Origin: Kiloniellales bacterium
GTDB lineage: Bacteria > Pseudomonadota > Alphaproteobacteria > Kiloniellales > JAKSDN01
Assembly (NCBI GenBank): GCA_030064845.1
Contig: JASJEC010000026.1
Location: 1-51,779 of the forward strand
DNA length: 51,779 nt
Reading direction: 5' to 3'
Below the pieces are notes generated by a model, which saw only the letters and a list, made by a program, of their open reading frames with translations, was not told where the DNA came from and made no database searches. The position numbers were made by a program, and so were the translations under genes. Every line of letters starts with the position of its first letter. The first letter of the stretch is position 1. This document shows, piece by piece, positions 10,281-21,671 of this stretch.

Positions 10281-10488
10281 CTAAGCTCCGAAAATGCCGT
10301 CCCGCGCGGGCGCCGGCGACCGGCCTGGGCGGAACGGGCGCTGTTTTGCCACGAGCGGCGGTGCGATGAAAGCCCGGAAAGCGCCAATCGCCCCCAAAGC
10401 GGGCGCCGCGGCGCCCGTGTCAGGAGTCTTGCCGGCGCCGCCACGTGCCCCCTGGCGCCGGCTCCCCCGGAAGCCCTATATAACCGCC

Positions 10489-12624
<2,136 letters not shown>

Positions 12625-12792
12625 ACCGGCACCCGGGCCGCCGCCGGCGCCAGCCGGGCGGCGGGCAACCTCCTGATTCTAAATCCCAAATCGCCGAGCT
12701 CGACGGGCCGTGGGCGGCACTCCTTAATCATGCCTTAACACCTTGCGTGGCATACCTCGACGGCAGAATTTGCCGCCCGCGAGCATGAAATC

Positions 12793-13278
12793 ATGAGAAC
12801 TCGATCAAACCGGTCCCAGGTTTCGCGTCCTGCCGCCTGGAGAAAACCGCTGCTCGGCGCCGCGGTCGCCGCCGGACTGGCCGGCTGCGCGGCGGCGGAG
12901 CAGAGCACCCAGGTCTACGACCAGCAGCAGCGGGCGAACCTGGCGCTGGAAGCGGTGATCGAGGCGGCGCAACGCAAGAATCCGGGCCAGGTCGACGCCC
13001 TGGAACAGAGCGCGGTCGCGCTGCGCGTCGCCTGCGCCGCCCTGCAAGACGCCGAATACTCTTCCTACGACGCTCCTGTGGATCTCTCCGTGAAGGTCGC
13101 CGCCTACGGCACCCTGGACACTTGCGCCGCCAAGGCCACGGAAATCGAAGACCTGCTCTGGCGGATCGACCCCTTCACCGCCGGTCACTACCTGGAACAC
13201 CCCATGGTCTCGGTCGCCGAGAGCGACCCCAAAGCGCGTCTAGACCTGTATCGGACGCCGGATTTCGCCTACCGTTGA
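12793..13278 (+). CDS. Putative lipoprotein, unknown function
   Basis: The 161-residue product starts with a basic n-region and a hydrophobic stretch ending in LAGC, so Cys32 is the likely lipidated residue. The mature part is mostly helical with two more cysteines in RVACAALQ and TLDTCAAKA that might pair. It ends with HPMVSVAESDPKARLDLYRT. No known domain is recognised. It stands between uvrB and msrB on the same strand, with 168 bp before it that may hold its promoter. Confidence 0.7.
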   Translation: MRTRSNRSQVSRPAAWRKPLLGAAVAAGLAGCAAAEQSTQVYDQQQRANLALEAVIEAAQRKNPGQVDALEQSAVALRVACAALQDAEYSSYDAPVDLSVKVAAYGTLDTCAAKATEIEDLLWRIDPFTAGHYLEHPMVSVAESDPKARLDLYRTPDFAYR

Positions 13279-13382
13279 GCCTCCGGGCTGGATCCTAGGA
13301 TTACGGCAGAATCACGCGATTGATGGGGCGCGCCGGGCGCGCCCGTCGCGCTCTGCGCTCTGCGGTCGAGAGGCGTTCCCCG

Positions 13383-13784
13383 ATGGGCGAGAAGATGCGG
13401 AAGACCGACGCCGAGTGGCGCCGTCTCCTGACCCGCGAGCAGTACGCCGTGACCCGGCGGGGCGGCACGGAACCGGCCTTCTCCGGCAGCTACCACGACA
13501 GCAAGACCCCGGGTGTCTACGGCTGCGTCTGCTGCGCGGCGCTGCTCTTCGACTCGGCCACGAAGTTCAACTCCGGCACCGGCTGGCCCTCGTTCTGGCA
13601 GCCGATCAGCCCCGATTGCCTGGAGACCCGGATCGACCGGAGCCTCTTTATGGTGCGCACCGAGGTGCTCTGCGCGCGCTGCGACGCCCACCTCGGCCAC
13701 GTGTTCGAGGACGGCCCCCGGCCGACCGGCCTGCGTTACTGCATGAACTCGGCGGCGCTGAAGCTCGTGCCCCGGGAGGGCTGA
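13383..13784 (+). CDS. msrB: Peptide-methionine (R)-S-oxide reductase
   Basis: MsrB reduces methionine-R-sulfoxide in proteins using thioredoxin. The 133-residue product has the four zinc cysteines (Cys48/Cys51 in YGCVCC and Cys97/Cys100 in [12 protein letters not shown]), the GTGWPSFW active-site segment and the catalytic Cys120 in RYCMNS. GAGAGG precedes the ATG at a good distance, which decides against the longer in-frame start at 13320. Together with MsrP and TrxB in this window it covers methionine repair in both compartments. Confidence 0.96.
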   Translation: MGEKMRKTDAEWRRLLTREQYAVTRRGGTEPAFSGSYHDSKTPGVYGCVCCAALLFDSATKFNSGTGWPSFWQPISPDCLETRIDRSLFMVRTEVLCARCDAHLGHVFEDGPRPTGLRYCMNSAALKLVPREG

Positions 13785-13930
13785 AGCCCGGAACGCCCGG
13801 CCGGCCGCGGGATCAGGTCCTTAGAGATACACCATTGAACTGGGAAGCCAGAAACCGCATTTAACAGCCCACGCCACCGGCTCCCGCCTCGTCTCCCCGT
13901 CCCTCCGCCAATCCTCGAAAGGCTGCCACG

Positions 13931-14896
13931 GTGACTTTCCTCGCGCTCTGCATGGTGGCCGGCGGACTCTTGTTGCTCGTTTTCGGTGGAGAAGTGCTGC
14001 TCAGGGGCGCGGTGTCCCTGGCCGCCCGTCTCGGCCTCTCGTCACTCCTGGTCGGCATGACCGTCGTGGCCGCCGCGACCTCCATGCCGGAGATGGTGGT
14101 GGCGGTGGCCGCGAGCCTGGAGGACGCGCCGGATATCGGCATCGGCAACGTCATCGGCTCTAACACCGCGAACATCCTCCTGATCCTCGGCACCACCGCG
14201 ATGCTGGCGCCGATCCACACCCAGGCCAACCAGGTCTTGCGTGACGGCCTCGCCATGCTCGGCGCGACCGTGCTGTTCACGGTGCTGACGGTGATAGGAC
14301 TGATCGGCCGGATCGAGGGCGTGGCCATGTTGGTCCTGCTGGTCGGCTACCTGGCTTACAGCTATCGGCGCGAGCGGCGGCGGCCGGCGATCGAGACCGA
14401 AGCGGGCCTGGACGAAGAGCCGCAGGGAACGCTCTCGAATTTCTGGTCGCTGGCCTTTGTCACCGCCGGCGTCGCTCTCCTCGTCGTCGGCTCCAAGCTC
14501 CTGGTCGAGGGTGCGGTGGATCTCGCCAGGATCGCCGGGGTTTCCGAGGCCGTGATCGGGCTGACGCTGGTCGCCGTCGGCACGTCGCTGCCCGAGCTCG
14601 CGACCGCCATCGTGGCCAGCTACCGGCGTCACCCCGAGATCGTGCTGGGCAACGTCATCGGCTCGAACCTGTTCAACATCATGGCCATCATCCCGGCCAT
14701 GGCGCTAACCGCCCCGGTCGTCGTCGCCGTCGAATTCATTCAGTTCGACGTCTGGGTCATGGCCGGGGTCACCGTGCTCTGCCTGGTCTTCATGGTCACT
14801 GACTGGCGGTTCAGCCGGCGCGAGGGCATCCTCTTCCTGGCCTGCTACGGCGCCTACATGGCCCTGCTCTTCGCCCGGGAGCAGTCCGCGTTCTAG
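13931..14896 (+). CDS. Calcium/sodium antiporter (CaCA family, YrbG-like)
   Basis: The product is an inner-membrane cation exchanger of 321 residues with about ten helices. The two inverted alpha repeats are visible: GMTVVAAATSMPEM with GNVIGSNTANILLI in the first half, and LTLVAVGTSLPELATA with GNVIGSNLFNIMAI in the second. A charged cytoplasmic loop (YRRERRRPAIETEAG) separates the halves. The start is GTG, preceded by AAAGG. Ca2+ export for Na+ or H+ is the usual role of this family; the ions here are not proven. Confidence 0.92.
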   Translation: MTFLALCMVAGGLLLLVFGGEVLLRGAVSLAARLGLSSLLVGMTVVAAATSMPEMVVAVAASLEDAPDIGIGNVIGSNTANILLILGTTAMLAPIHTQANQVLRDGLAMLGATVLFTVLTVIGLIGRIEGVAMLVLLVGYLAYSYRRERRRPAIETEAGLDEEPQGTLSNFWSLAFVTAGVALLVVGSKLLVEGAVDLARIAGVSEAVIGLTLVAVGTSLPELATAIVASYRRHPEIVLGNVIGSNLFNIMAIIPAMALTAPVVVAVEFIQFDVWVMAGVTVLCLVFMVTDWRFSRREGILFLACYGAYMALLFAREQSAF

Positions 14897-14944
14897 CGGG
14901 CTCTTCGCGCCAGTTCGCGCTTGTTCGCGCCCGGGGGCTCTTGC

Positions 14945-15754
14945 ATGGTGGCGGACATGAGCGAGTCCAGCCGATCCGGCGTCCATCCGAGAGACTACCC
15001 GCGCGCCGCCCTGGTGACCGGGGCGGCCCAGAGAATCGGGCGGGCGATCGCCCTGGCGCTCGCGGCCGACGGCTGGGCCGTAGCGGTGCACTACAACCGC
15101 TCCGCCGAGTCCGCCGACGCGCTGGCGGAGCAGATCCGGGCCGAAGGGGGGCGCGCCGAGGCGCTTGGCGCCGACCTGGCCGAGGAAGCCCAGGCCGCCG
15201 GCCTGGTCGGCCGTGCCGCAGAGGCGCTCGGGCCGCTCGGCTGCCTGGTGAACAACGGCGCGGTCTTCGAGCTGGACCAGGTGCACTCGGTCACCCGCCA
15301 GTCCTGGGACCATCACCTCGAGCCGAACCTGCGGGCGCCCTTCGTCCTGACCCAGAGCTTCGCCGCCGCCTTGCCCCCGGAAATGGGCGGGGCCGTGATC
15401 AACATCATCGACCAGCGGGTCTGGAGCCTGACCCCCTATTTCGTCAGCTACACCCTGTCCAAGGCCGGCCTCTGGACGCTGACCCGGACGCTGGCCATGG
15501 CCCTGGCGCCGCGCATCCGGGTCAACGCGATCGGGCCGGGGCCGGTGCTGCCGAGTCCGCGCCAGAGCCAGGAGCAGTTCGACCGGCAGTGCGCCGCCAT
15601 GCCGCTGGGCGACGGGGCCGCGCCCGAGGACATCGCAGACGGCGTGCGCTACATCCTGTCGGCGCGGGCCATGACCGGACAGATGATCGCGCTCGACGGC
15701 GGCCAGCACCTCGGCTGGGCTCAACCCGGCCCCAGCGCCCTCGATGAGGAGTAG
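14945..15754 (+). CDS. SDR-family oxidoreductase, FolM/pteridine-reductase-like
   Basis: The product is a Rossmann NAD(P)H enzyme. It has the nucleotide motif TGAAQRIGRA, NNGA, and the catalytic YTLSK (Tyr-x3-Lys). The stretch VINIIDQRVW, LTPYFVSYTLSKAGLWTLT resembles FolM, the dihydromonapterin/dihydrofolate reductase, and pteridine reductases rather than fatty-acid KR enzymes. The next gene is folB, which supports a pterin role. An alternative ATG lies four codons inside. The substrate stays inferred. Confidence 0.85.
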   Translation: MVADMSESSRSGVHPRDYPRAALVTGAAQRIGRAIALALAADGWAVAVHYNRSAESADALAEQIRAEGGRAEALGADLAEEAQAAGLVGRAAEALGPLGCLVNNGAVFELDQVHSVTRQSWDHHLEPNLRAPFVLTQSFAAALPPEMGGAVINIIDQRVWSLTPYFVSYTLSKAGLWTLTRTLAMALAPRIRVNAIGPGPVLPSPRQSQEQFDRQCAAMPLGDGAAPEDIADGVRYILSARAMTGQMIALDGGQHLGWAQPGPSALDEE

Positions 15755-15785
15755 TCCGGCCCGGCGAGGCGGCGCCGGCGCGCGG

Positions 15786-15815
15786 TTGACACCCTCGCGG
15801 CCCGGGGCACATGAT
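15786..15815 (+). promoter_or_regulatory. Candidate promoter of folB
   Basis: A perfect TTGACA is followed after 18 bp by CATGAT in the 122-bp gap ahead of folB. Confidence 0.4.
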
Positions 15816-15876
15816 CGCGCGCGCCCCAGAGGGACCGTCGTCGCGGACCCCGCAGAAGCCGTGAAGCCGAGCTGAA

Positions 15877-16311
15877 ATGCCCGACGCCAAGCCCGCGAAA
15901 CTCCATCCAACCGGCCACGCTGTTCCCGGAAGCCGCAGCGCCGTGGCGACGGGGCAGAAAATCGTGCTGCGCGACCTGGTCGTCGACTCCAAGGTCGGCG
16001 TGACCAGCCAGGAGCGCGCCCGCTCTCAGAGGATCTGCGTCAACCTCGAGCTGGAGCTCGCGCCGTCGCGGCCCGCCCGCGACCGAATCGACGACGTCGT
16101 CAGCTACAGCCACTTCTGCCGACAGGTTCGGGCGGCCTGCACCGAGGACGAGACCACCGCGCTGCTCGAGACGCTGGCCGGGCGGATCGCCGACGCCTGC
16201 CTGGAGGACCCACAGATTGTGACAGTTCGGGTAAGGCTCGAGAAGCTGGACCGCTACCCCGACATGGCGGGAGTCGGCGTCGAGATGAGCTTCGCCCGCG
16301 GACCGGCCTGA
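15877..16311 (+). CDS. folB: Dihydroneopterin aldolase
   Basis: FolB converts dihydroneopterin to hydroxymethyl-dihydropterin and glycolaldehyde in folate synthesis. After about 28 unrelated residues the fold starts at IVLRDLVVDSKVGVTSQERA, whose Glu is the substrate-anchoring residue, followed by DDVVSYSHFCRQV, LLETLAGRIADACL, and VRVRLEKLDRYPD with the catalytic Lys. The total of 144 residues is slightly long because of the N-terminal extension. It follows the FolM-like gene. Confidence 0.9.
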   Translation: MPDAKPAKLHPTGHAVPGSRSAVATGQKIVLRDLVVDSKVGVTSQERARSQRICVNLELELAPSRPARDRIDDVVSYSHFCRQVRAACTEDETTALLETLAGRIADACLEDPQIVTVRVRLEKLDRYPDMAGVGVEMSFARGPA

Positions 16312-16339
16312 GCCCGGGCGGCCAGGAGCTAACGCCTTG

Positions 16340-16592
16340 CGGCAAAAACAGATTCTTTGGCCGAAGAGGAAAAGTTGTACACAAGCGACCGGCGGAGAAG
16401 TAACTGTCGGTCGAGTGAGTTCAATAGTCTTTCCATCAGAGTTGATTCTCGCTTGACTATGAAATTCATGTTTTTTAACAAACGCTTACAGAATTGCCTA
16501 AAAAATAGGCACGATTAACAAATCCTTGATATAGCTCGCTGAGGCCTGACGAGCCGATAGTTTTCCACAGAGTTATTCACAAGATTCGTGGA
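16340..16592. other. AT-rich segment with DnaA-box-like, CtrA-like and GANTC sites; candidate replication origin or replication-linked control region
   Basis: This gap of 372 bp holds no gene and is clearly richer in A+T than its surroundings. TTATTCACA (16573-16581) matches the DnaA box TTATNCACA exactly; TTTTCCACA (16561-16569) and TTGTACACA (16375-16383) differ by one base. TTAA-N7-TTAC (16475-16489) and TTAA-N7-TTGA (16515-16529) resemble CtrA sites (TTAA-N7-TTAA) and share TTAACAAA. Three GATTC sites (16351, 16444, 16583) fit the CcrM motif GANTC. A small hairpin, TGCCTA-AAAAA-TAGGCA, lies at 16495-16511. An origin is one reading; a cell-cycle-controlled promoter for uvrC is the other. 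Confidence 0.4.
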
Positions 16593-16683
16593 TAGTTGAC
16601 GGCCGGCGCAAGGCCCCGCGCGGCGGCGCTACCGGCGGCGGCCGGGATTGACGGCGGAAACCTGAGTTGTGAGAGTGCCGGCC

Positions 16684-18747
16684 ATGGCGAAAACACGCGG
16701 GCATCGGCGCGTCAACGACCCCTCCGAGGGCGGCAAGCGCGCGGCGGTGATCCCCGACCTGGCGGAGACACTGCCCGAGGGCGCGGAGGCGACGGCCGAG
16801 GACGCCGAGCAGGCCGAGGAGGCCTCTGGGCCGGGTGCCTCCCTGGCCCGCGGTCTGGCCTGCCTCGAGAGCCAGCTGAAGACGCTGCCGACCTCGCCGG
16901 GCGTCTACCGCATGCTCAACCGACGCGGCGACGCGCTCTACGTCGGCAAGGCGCAGAACCTAAAGAAGCGCGTCGCCAGCTACACCCAGATCTCCAAGCT
17001 GCCGCGGCGTCTCCAACGGATGGTCGCCGAGACGGTGCGGCTGGAAGTGGTCACGACACACAGCGAGATCGAGGCGCTGTTGCTGGAGAGCAACATGATC
17101 AAGCGCCTCATGCCGCGCTACAACGTGCTGCTGCGCGACGACAAGTCCTTTCCCTATATTCTGATCACCAAGGGCCAGGCCTGCCCCCGGCTGACCAAGC
17201 ACCGCGGCGCGCACAGCCAGGACGGCGACTACTTCGGTCCCTTCGCGTCGGCCGGCGCGGTAAACCGGACGATCACCGCCCTGGAGAAGGCCTTCCTGCT
17301 GCGATCCTGCTCGGATGCGGTCTTCTCCGCCCGGACGCGGCCCTGCCTGATGTACCAGATCAAGCGCTGCTCGGCGCCCTGCGTCGGCCGGATCTCGGAC
17401 CGGGACTACGGCGTTCTGGTCGACCAGGCCCGCGACTTCCTGACCGGGCGCCGACAGGACATCCAGCAGGATCTGAGCGAAGCCATGGAGGCGGCGTCGG
17501 AGCGTCTCGACTTCGAGGCCGCGGCGGTCTACCGGGACCGCCTGCGCGCACTCGCCCACATCCAGTCCCGCCAGGACATCAATCTCGAGGGCATCGACGA
17601 CGCCGACGTGATCGCCGCCCATCAGGAAGCGGGCCAGACCTGCGTCCAGGTCTTCTTCTTCCGGGCCGGACGCAACTACGGCAACCGTTCATACTTCCCG
17701 TCGCACGACAAGAACCTGGGCGCAGTCGCCGTGCTCTCGGCCTTCGTCGCACAGTTCTACGACGGCAAGCCGGTCCCCAAGCTGGTGCTTCTGAGCCACG
17801 AGATCGAGGAGCAGGCGCTGGTCACCGAGGCGCTCTGCGAGCGGGCCGCGCGCAAGGTGACCCTGACCCGGCCGCGGCGGGGCGACAAGCGCAAGCTGGT
17901 CGAGGGCGCCCTCAGCAACGCGCGCGAGGCCCTGGCCCGGCGCCTCTCGGAGAGCGGCACCCAACGCCGCCTGCTGGAGGAGCTCGCGGAGCGGCTCGGG
18001 CTCGAGGCGGCGCCGGAGCGGATCGAGGTCTACGACAACAGCCACATACAGGGCAGCAACGCCTACGGCGCGATGATCGTCGCCGGCGTCGAGGGTTTCG
18101 AGAAGGCGGCCTATCGAAAGTTCAAGATCAAGGGTGCGGCGAAACCCGCAGCGCGCGGGCCAGACCGGGGTGATGCGGTCCGGCAGCTCGACACCGAGGG
18201 TTTCAGCGCGGGCGACGACTACGCGATGATGAGCGAGGTGCTGCAACGGCGCTTCTCCCGCGCCCTGAAAGAGGATCCTGAACGGGAAGGCGCCCAGTGG
18301 CCGGATCTGGTGCTGATCGACGGCGGCCGCGGGCAGCTCCGCGTCGCCCAGCAGGTGCTGGCGGAGCTCGGCCTGGAAGACATCGCGGTCGCCGCGATCG
18401 CCAAGGGCCCGGACCGCGACGCCGGACGGGAGAGGATCTTCCAGCCGGGCCGGGAGCCGCTGCTGCTGCCGCCGCGCGACCCTGTGCTCTATTTCCTGCA
18501 GCGGCTGCGCGACGAGGCGCACCGCTTCGTGATCGGCGCCCACCGCCAGGGCCGGGGCAAGGATCGGCTGCGCTCCGCCCTCGACGAGGTTCCCGGCATC
18601 GGCGCCAAACGCAAGAAGTCCCTGCTGCACCATTTCGGCTCCGCCCAGGGCGTACGCCGCGCCGGGCTGGCCGACCTGGAGGCGGTCGAGGGCATCAGCA
18701 AGGCCGTGGCCCGCAGGATCTACGAGCATTTCCATGGCGCCGCCTGA
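16684..18747 (+). CDS. uvrC: Excinuclease ABC subunit C
   Basis: UvrC makes the two incisions of nucleotide excision repair. The 687-residue product has an acidic N-terminal extension of about 55 residues, the GIY-YIG nuclease ([22 protein letters not shown]), a UVR domain ([13 protein letters not shown]), the RNase H-like second nuclease with [15 protein letters not shown] and [10 protein letters not shown], and tandem helix-hairpin-helix motifs at the end ([13 protein letters not shown]). A linker of about 20 extra residues ([18 protein letters not shown]) sits inside the second nuclease domain. The ATG start is preferred over an in-frame GTG five codons earlier. Confidence 0.96.
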   Translation: MAKTRGHRRVNDPSEGGKRAAVIPDLAETLPEGAEATAEDAEQAEEASGPGASLARGLACLESQLKTLPTSPGVYRMLNRRGDALYVGKAQNLKKRVASYTQISKLPRRLQRMVAETVRLEVVTTHSEIEALLLESNMIKRLMPRYNVLLRDDKSFPYILITKGQACPRLTKHRGAHSQDGDYFGPFASAGAVNRTITALEKAFLLRSCSDAVFSARTRPCLMYQIKRCSAPCVGRISDRDYGVLVDQARDFLTGRRQDIQQDLSEAMEAASERLDFEAAAVYRDRLRALAHIQSRQDINLEGIDDADVIAAHQEAGQTCVQVFFFRAGRNYGNRSYFPSHDKNLGAVAVLSAFVAQFYDGKPVPKLVLLSHEIEEQALVTEALCERAARKVTLTRPRRGDKRKLVEGALSNAREALARRLSESGTQRRLLEELAERLGLEAAPERIEVYDNSHIQGSNAYGAMIVAGVEGFEKAAYRKFKIKGAAKPAARGPDRGDAVRQLDTEGFSAGDDYAMMSEVLQRRFSRALKEDPEREGAQWPDLVLIDGGRGQLRVAQQVLAELGLEDIAVAAIAKGPDRDAGRERIFQPGREPLLLPPRDPVLYFLQRLRDEAHRFVIGAHRQGRGKDRLRSALDEVPGIGAKRKKSLLHHFGSAQGVRRAGLADLEAVEGISKAVARRIYEHFHGAA

Positions 18748-18908
18748 CCCCCGGTGGCACCGGCGGCCAGCCTGCCTACACGAAATAGAAAGCCCGCCGT
18801 GCCAGGGTGAATCCGGCCGATCGCGCCGCTAGTGACCGGGTGCGCTCCTGTGCTAGAAGGCGGCGGCCGGCCGGCACAGCGTCCGCGCAAAGCCTCGGAA
18901 ACCTCGTG

Positions 18909-19466
18909 ATGCTCACCTCCCTGCCCAACCTCCTGACTCTCCTGCGCATCGGGCTGATTCCCCTGGTGATCGGGATGTTCTACCTCGACGGCGCGGTCTA
19001 TCGCTGGATCGCCTGCGCGCTCTTCACGCTGGCCGGCATCACCGACTACCTGGACGGCTACCTCGCCCGGGAGCGCAACGAGGTCTCCCCGCTCGGGCGC
19101 TTCCTCGACCCGATCGCCGACAAGCTGCTGGTCGCGGCGGTCATCCTGATGCTGGTCGCGCGCGACGTGATCACCGATGTGGTCGTGCTCCCGGCGCTTG
19201 TGATCCTCTGCCGGGAGATCCTGGTTTCGGGGCTGCGCGAGTACCTGGCCGAAATCCGCGTGCCCCTGCCGGTCAGCAAACTGGCCAAGTGGAAGACCGT
19301 CCTCCAGATGGTGGCGCTCGGCTTCCTGATCGTCGGCGAGGCCGGCCCGGCGGCGATCCCGGTGCAGACCATCGGCGAGGCTGGCCTGTGGCTCGCCGCT
19401 GCGCTGACCCTGGTGACCGGCTACGACTACCTGCAGCGCGGCCTCAAGCACATGCTCCTGGAGTAG
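18909..19466 (+). CDS. pgsA: CDP-diacylglycerol-glycerol-3-phosphate 3-phosphatidyltransferase
   Basis: PgsA makes phosphatidylglycerol phosphate, the first committed step to phosphatidylglycerol and cardiolipin, at the inner membrane. The 185-residue product has the full CDP-alcohol phosphotransferase signature: DYLDGYLAR, then G and two Asp in PLGRFLDPIADK. Several hydrophobic helices follow. The start MLTSLPNLLTLLR matches the family; the frame is open upstream without homology. It follows uvrC, a common pairing in alphaproteobacteria. Confidence 0.95.
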   Translation: MLTSLPNLLTLLRIGLIPLVIGMFYLDGAVYRWIACALFTLAGITDYLDGYLARERNEVSPLGRFLDPIADKLLVAAVILMLVARDVITDVVVLPALVILCREILVSGLREYLAEIRVPLPVSKLAKWKTVLQMVALGFLIVGEAGPAAIPVQTIGEAGLWLAAALTLVTGYDYLQRGLKHMLLE

Positions 19467-19477
19467 CCGAGTCTTGG

Positions 19478-19506
19478 TTGACAGGGCCGCGAGCGCGCCC
19501 TTTGTT
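19478..19506 (+). promoter_or_regulatory. Possible promoter of mobB
   Basis: A perfect TTGACA is followed after 17 bp by a weak TTTGTT, in the 72-bp gap before mobB. The -10 match is poor. Confidence 0.3.
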
Positions 19507-19538
19507 AGCCGCGGCGTGGCGAAACCGCGGAGCGCGAG

Positions 19539-20057
19539 ATGAGAGTTTTCGGAGTGGCCGGCTGGAGCGGCAGCGGCAAGACCACCCTGGTGACCAAGTT
19601 GATCCCGGCGCTGGTGGCGCGCGGCGTGAGCGTATCGACCATGAAGCACGCCCACCACGGCTTCGACGTCGACTATCCGGGCAAGGACTCCTACGAGCAT
19701 CGGGCCGCCGGCGCCACCGAGGTCCTGGTGACCTCGGGCCAGCGCTGGGCCCTTATGCACGAGCTGCGCGGCGGCGCCGAGCCGGAGATCGCCGAGCTGG
19801 CGGCCCGCATGTCGCCGGTCGACCTCCTCCTGGTCGAGGGCTACAAGCGGCACGAGCACGAGAAGCTCGAGGTCCACCGGACGGCGCTCGGCAAACCGCT
19901 GCTGTGCCGAAGCGATCCGAGAATCGTGGCCGTGGCCAGCGACGGCCCCCTCTCAGAGGTCACGGTCCCGCGCCTCGACCTGAACGATGTCGAGGCGATC
20001 GCCGGCTTCATCCTCCAGCACTGCGGCCTGGCGAAGGACCTGGCGGCCCGGGCCTAG
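19539..20057 (+). CDS. mobB: Molybdopterin-guanine dinucleotide biosynthesis adaptor MobB
   Basis: MobB is a GTP-binding helper of MobA, which adds GMP to molybdopterin. The 172-residue product has the P-loop AGWSGSGKTTLVTKL at the N-terminus, STMKHAHHGFDVDYPGKDS, and VDLLLVEGYKRHEHEKLEVH, all typical of MobB. mobA is not in the window. It lies between pgsA and the moeA-moaD-moaE group, with an unknown secreted-protein gene in between. Confidence 0.93.
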   Translation: MRVFGVAGWSGSGKTTLVTKLIPALVARGVSVSTMKHAHHGFDVDYPGKDSYEHRAAGATEVLVTSGQRWALMHELRGGAEPEIAELAARMSPVDLLLVEGYKRHEHEKLEVHRTALGKPLLCRSDPRIVAVASDGPLSEVTVPRLDLNDVEAIAGFILQHCGLAKDLAARA

Positions 20058-20106
20058 AGCGAACCGCTCCATCTCAGCTTGCTGGTGCGGATCCGAAACT
20101 GCTCTA
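20055..20106. repeat. Short inverted repeat after mobB, possible degenerate family copy
   Basis: TAGAGCG at the mobB stop codon is matched by CTGCTCTA about 50 bp later. Position on a stop codon and the TAGAGC/GCTCTA ends recall the hairpin family seen at 48446, but the interior differs. Confidence 0.3.
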
Positions 20107-20217
20107 ACTCCGGGCGCCGACCGCACATGCAACTTTCACGTTACGTTTCAGTCGAACTTCATTAAATTTCTCGGCTGTTCACATATGGAACGCCGTTTTC
20201 CTTGGGGAGGCCAGATC

Positions 20218-21462
20218 ATGAGACTTCGCGGATTTACCGGGTTTGGGACCGCCATCGCCCTGATGGCCTTCTGGGCCGCGGGCGCCTGGGCCCAGGACAT
20301 CGTCAAACCGCCTGTCGACGTGGAGGCGAAACGCTTCGTTTCGAGCGTCGAGATGAGGGGGCCGAATCATCAGGTCAAGGAGACGGCGAGCAACGACGGG
20401 TTCATCAACACCTACACGCTGACCACCGAGTGGGGCGACGCCACGGCCGTCAGCAACTATCGCCTGAGCGTGCGGATCCGGGAAGTCAACGCCCTGAAGA
20501 CCCTGGACGAGATGAGCAAGGCGGGCGTCTTCGGCGACGCCCTGCTCAACGGTGCGCTCGCGCCGGTCAAGGCGGTCGGCGACCTTGTGACGGCGCCGGT
20601 GGACACGGTAAGCGGCGCGGTCAAGGGTTTCGGCAGCTGGATCGGCAACATCGCCAGTTCGGCGGTCAGCGAAGACCCCAACCAGGAAGGCGCCCTGTCG
20701 GCCGCCGCCGGGTGGGCCCAGACCAAACGCAGCTACGCCGTCCAGCTCGGCGTCGATCCCTACACCGACTGGCCCCCGCTCCAGGAAGCGCTCGTGTCCA
20801 CCGGGCGGGCGGCCTTCGCCGGCGGGATCACGGCCCAGGCCGCGGTGAGTGTCGCCACCAAGGATACGGTCGCTGAGTACCCAGTTCTCGGGCTGGGCCT
20901 GACCGACACGATGAACAAGAAGCTGGTCGACAATCCCCCCGAGCGCCTGGCGGACGAGCACCGGGCCGACCTGGCGGCCCTCGGCATCCCGAAAGACACG
21001 ACCGAAGCCTTCCTGAAGAACTTCAATTACTCGCCGAAAGAGAAGCTGCAGCTGGTGGAGGCGGTCAAGCGCATGGAGGGCGCCGAGGGGCTGGAGGGCG
21101 TCATCGCCATCGCGTCCGAGGCCCCGGACAAGCGGGTCGCGCGCTACCTGCAGCAGCAGGCCGACATGATGGCGAAGCTCTGGGAACAGTCGCGCTTCTC
21201 GGTCGTTCGCACGGAGAAGACGGCCATGCTCAAGATGGACGACGGCCGCCTGCTCGGGGTGTTCCCGCTCGACTACGTGCAGTGGACCCAGGATCTCGCC
21301 GACTACATGCCGGGCTTCGAGGCCGAGCTGGAGAAGGCGGGGGCCGCGGACGGCAAGGAGCTGTGGTTCGAGGGCGTGGTCTCGCCTGACGGGAAGAAGG
21401 GGCTCGAGGGCTACGGCTGGACCATCAAGGAGAAGGTTCAGCTGCTCTTCGCATCCTCGTAA
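20218..21462 (+). CDS. Secreted protein of unknown function, 414 residues
   Basis: The start is fixed by GGGGAGG ten bases before the ATG and by a clean signal peptide ending GAWAQD (cut near residue 26). The mature protein is soluble in appearance, without cysteine-rich or membrane parts. Residues about 100-150 are small and glycine-rich (SGAVKGFGSWIGNIASSA), which could be a membrane-active or flexible stretch; the C-terminal half is helical (SPKEKLQLVEAVKRMEGAEG, VARYLQQQADMMAKLWEQ). I do not recognise the family. It is between mobB and moeA, but 209 bp separate it from moeA, so co-function with Mo-cofactor synthesis is not implied. Confidence 0.8.
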   Translation: MRLRGFTGFGTAIALMAFWAAGAWAQDIVKPPVDVEAKRFVSSVEMRGPNHQVKETASNDGFINTYTLTTEWGDATAVSNYRLSVRIREVNALKTLDEMSKAGVFGDALLNGALAPVKAVGDLVTAPVDTVSGAVKGFGSWIGNIASSAVSEDPNQEGALSAAAGWAQTKRSYAVQLGVDPYTDWPPLQEALVSTGRAAFAGGITAQAAVSVATKDTVAEYPVLGLGLTDTMNKKLVDNPPERLADEHRADLAALGIPKDTTEAFLKNFNYSPKEKLQLVEAVKRMEGAEGLEGVIAIASEAPDKRVARYLQQQADMMAKLWEQSRFSVVRTEKTAMLKMDDGRLLGVFPLDYVQWTQDLADYMPGFEAELEKAGAADGKELWFEGVVSPDGKKGLEGYGWTIKEKVQLLFASS

Positions 21463-21671
21463 TTCAGGCGCGAGGCTCGGATCGAGGCGTCGGGGCACGC
21501 CCGGGAAAAGCTGCGCCAGACGGCGCCCAGCGGCGGCGCGAGGCTCGGAAGTCCGCGCCTTGCTGGCGGGACGGGCTATCCTTATGTTCTGGGGCCGGGC
21601 CGAGACGGCCGGAGGGGTCGCCGTAAAACCGGGTCGGCCCCTGATAACCCAATAAGAATAGTGCCTTAAGC

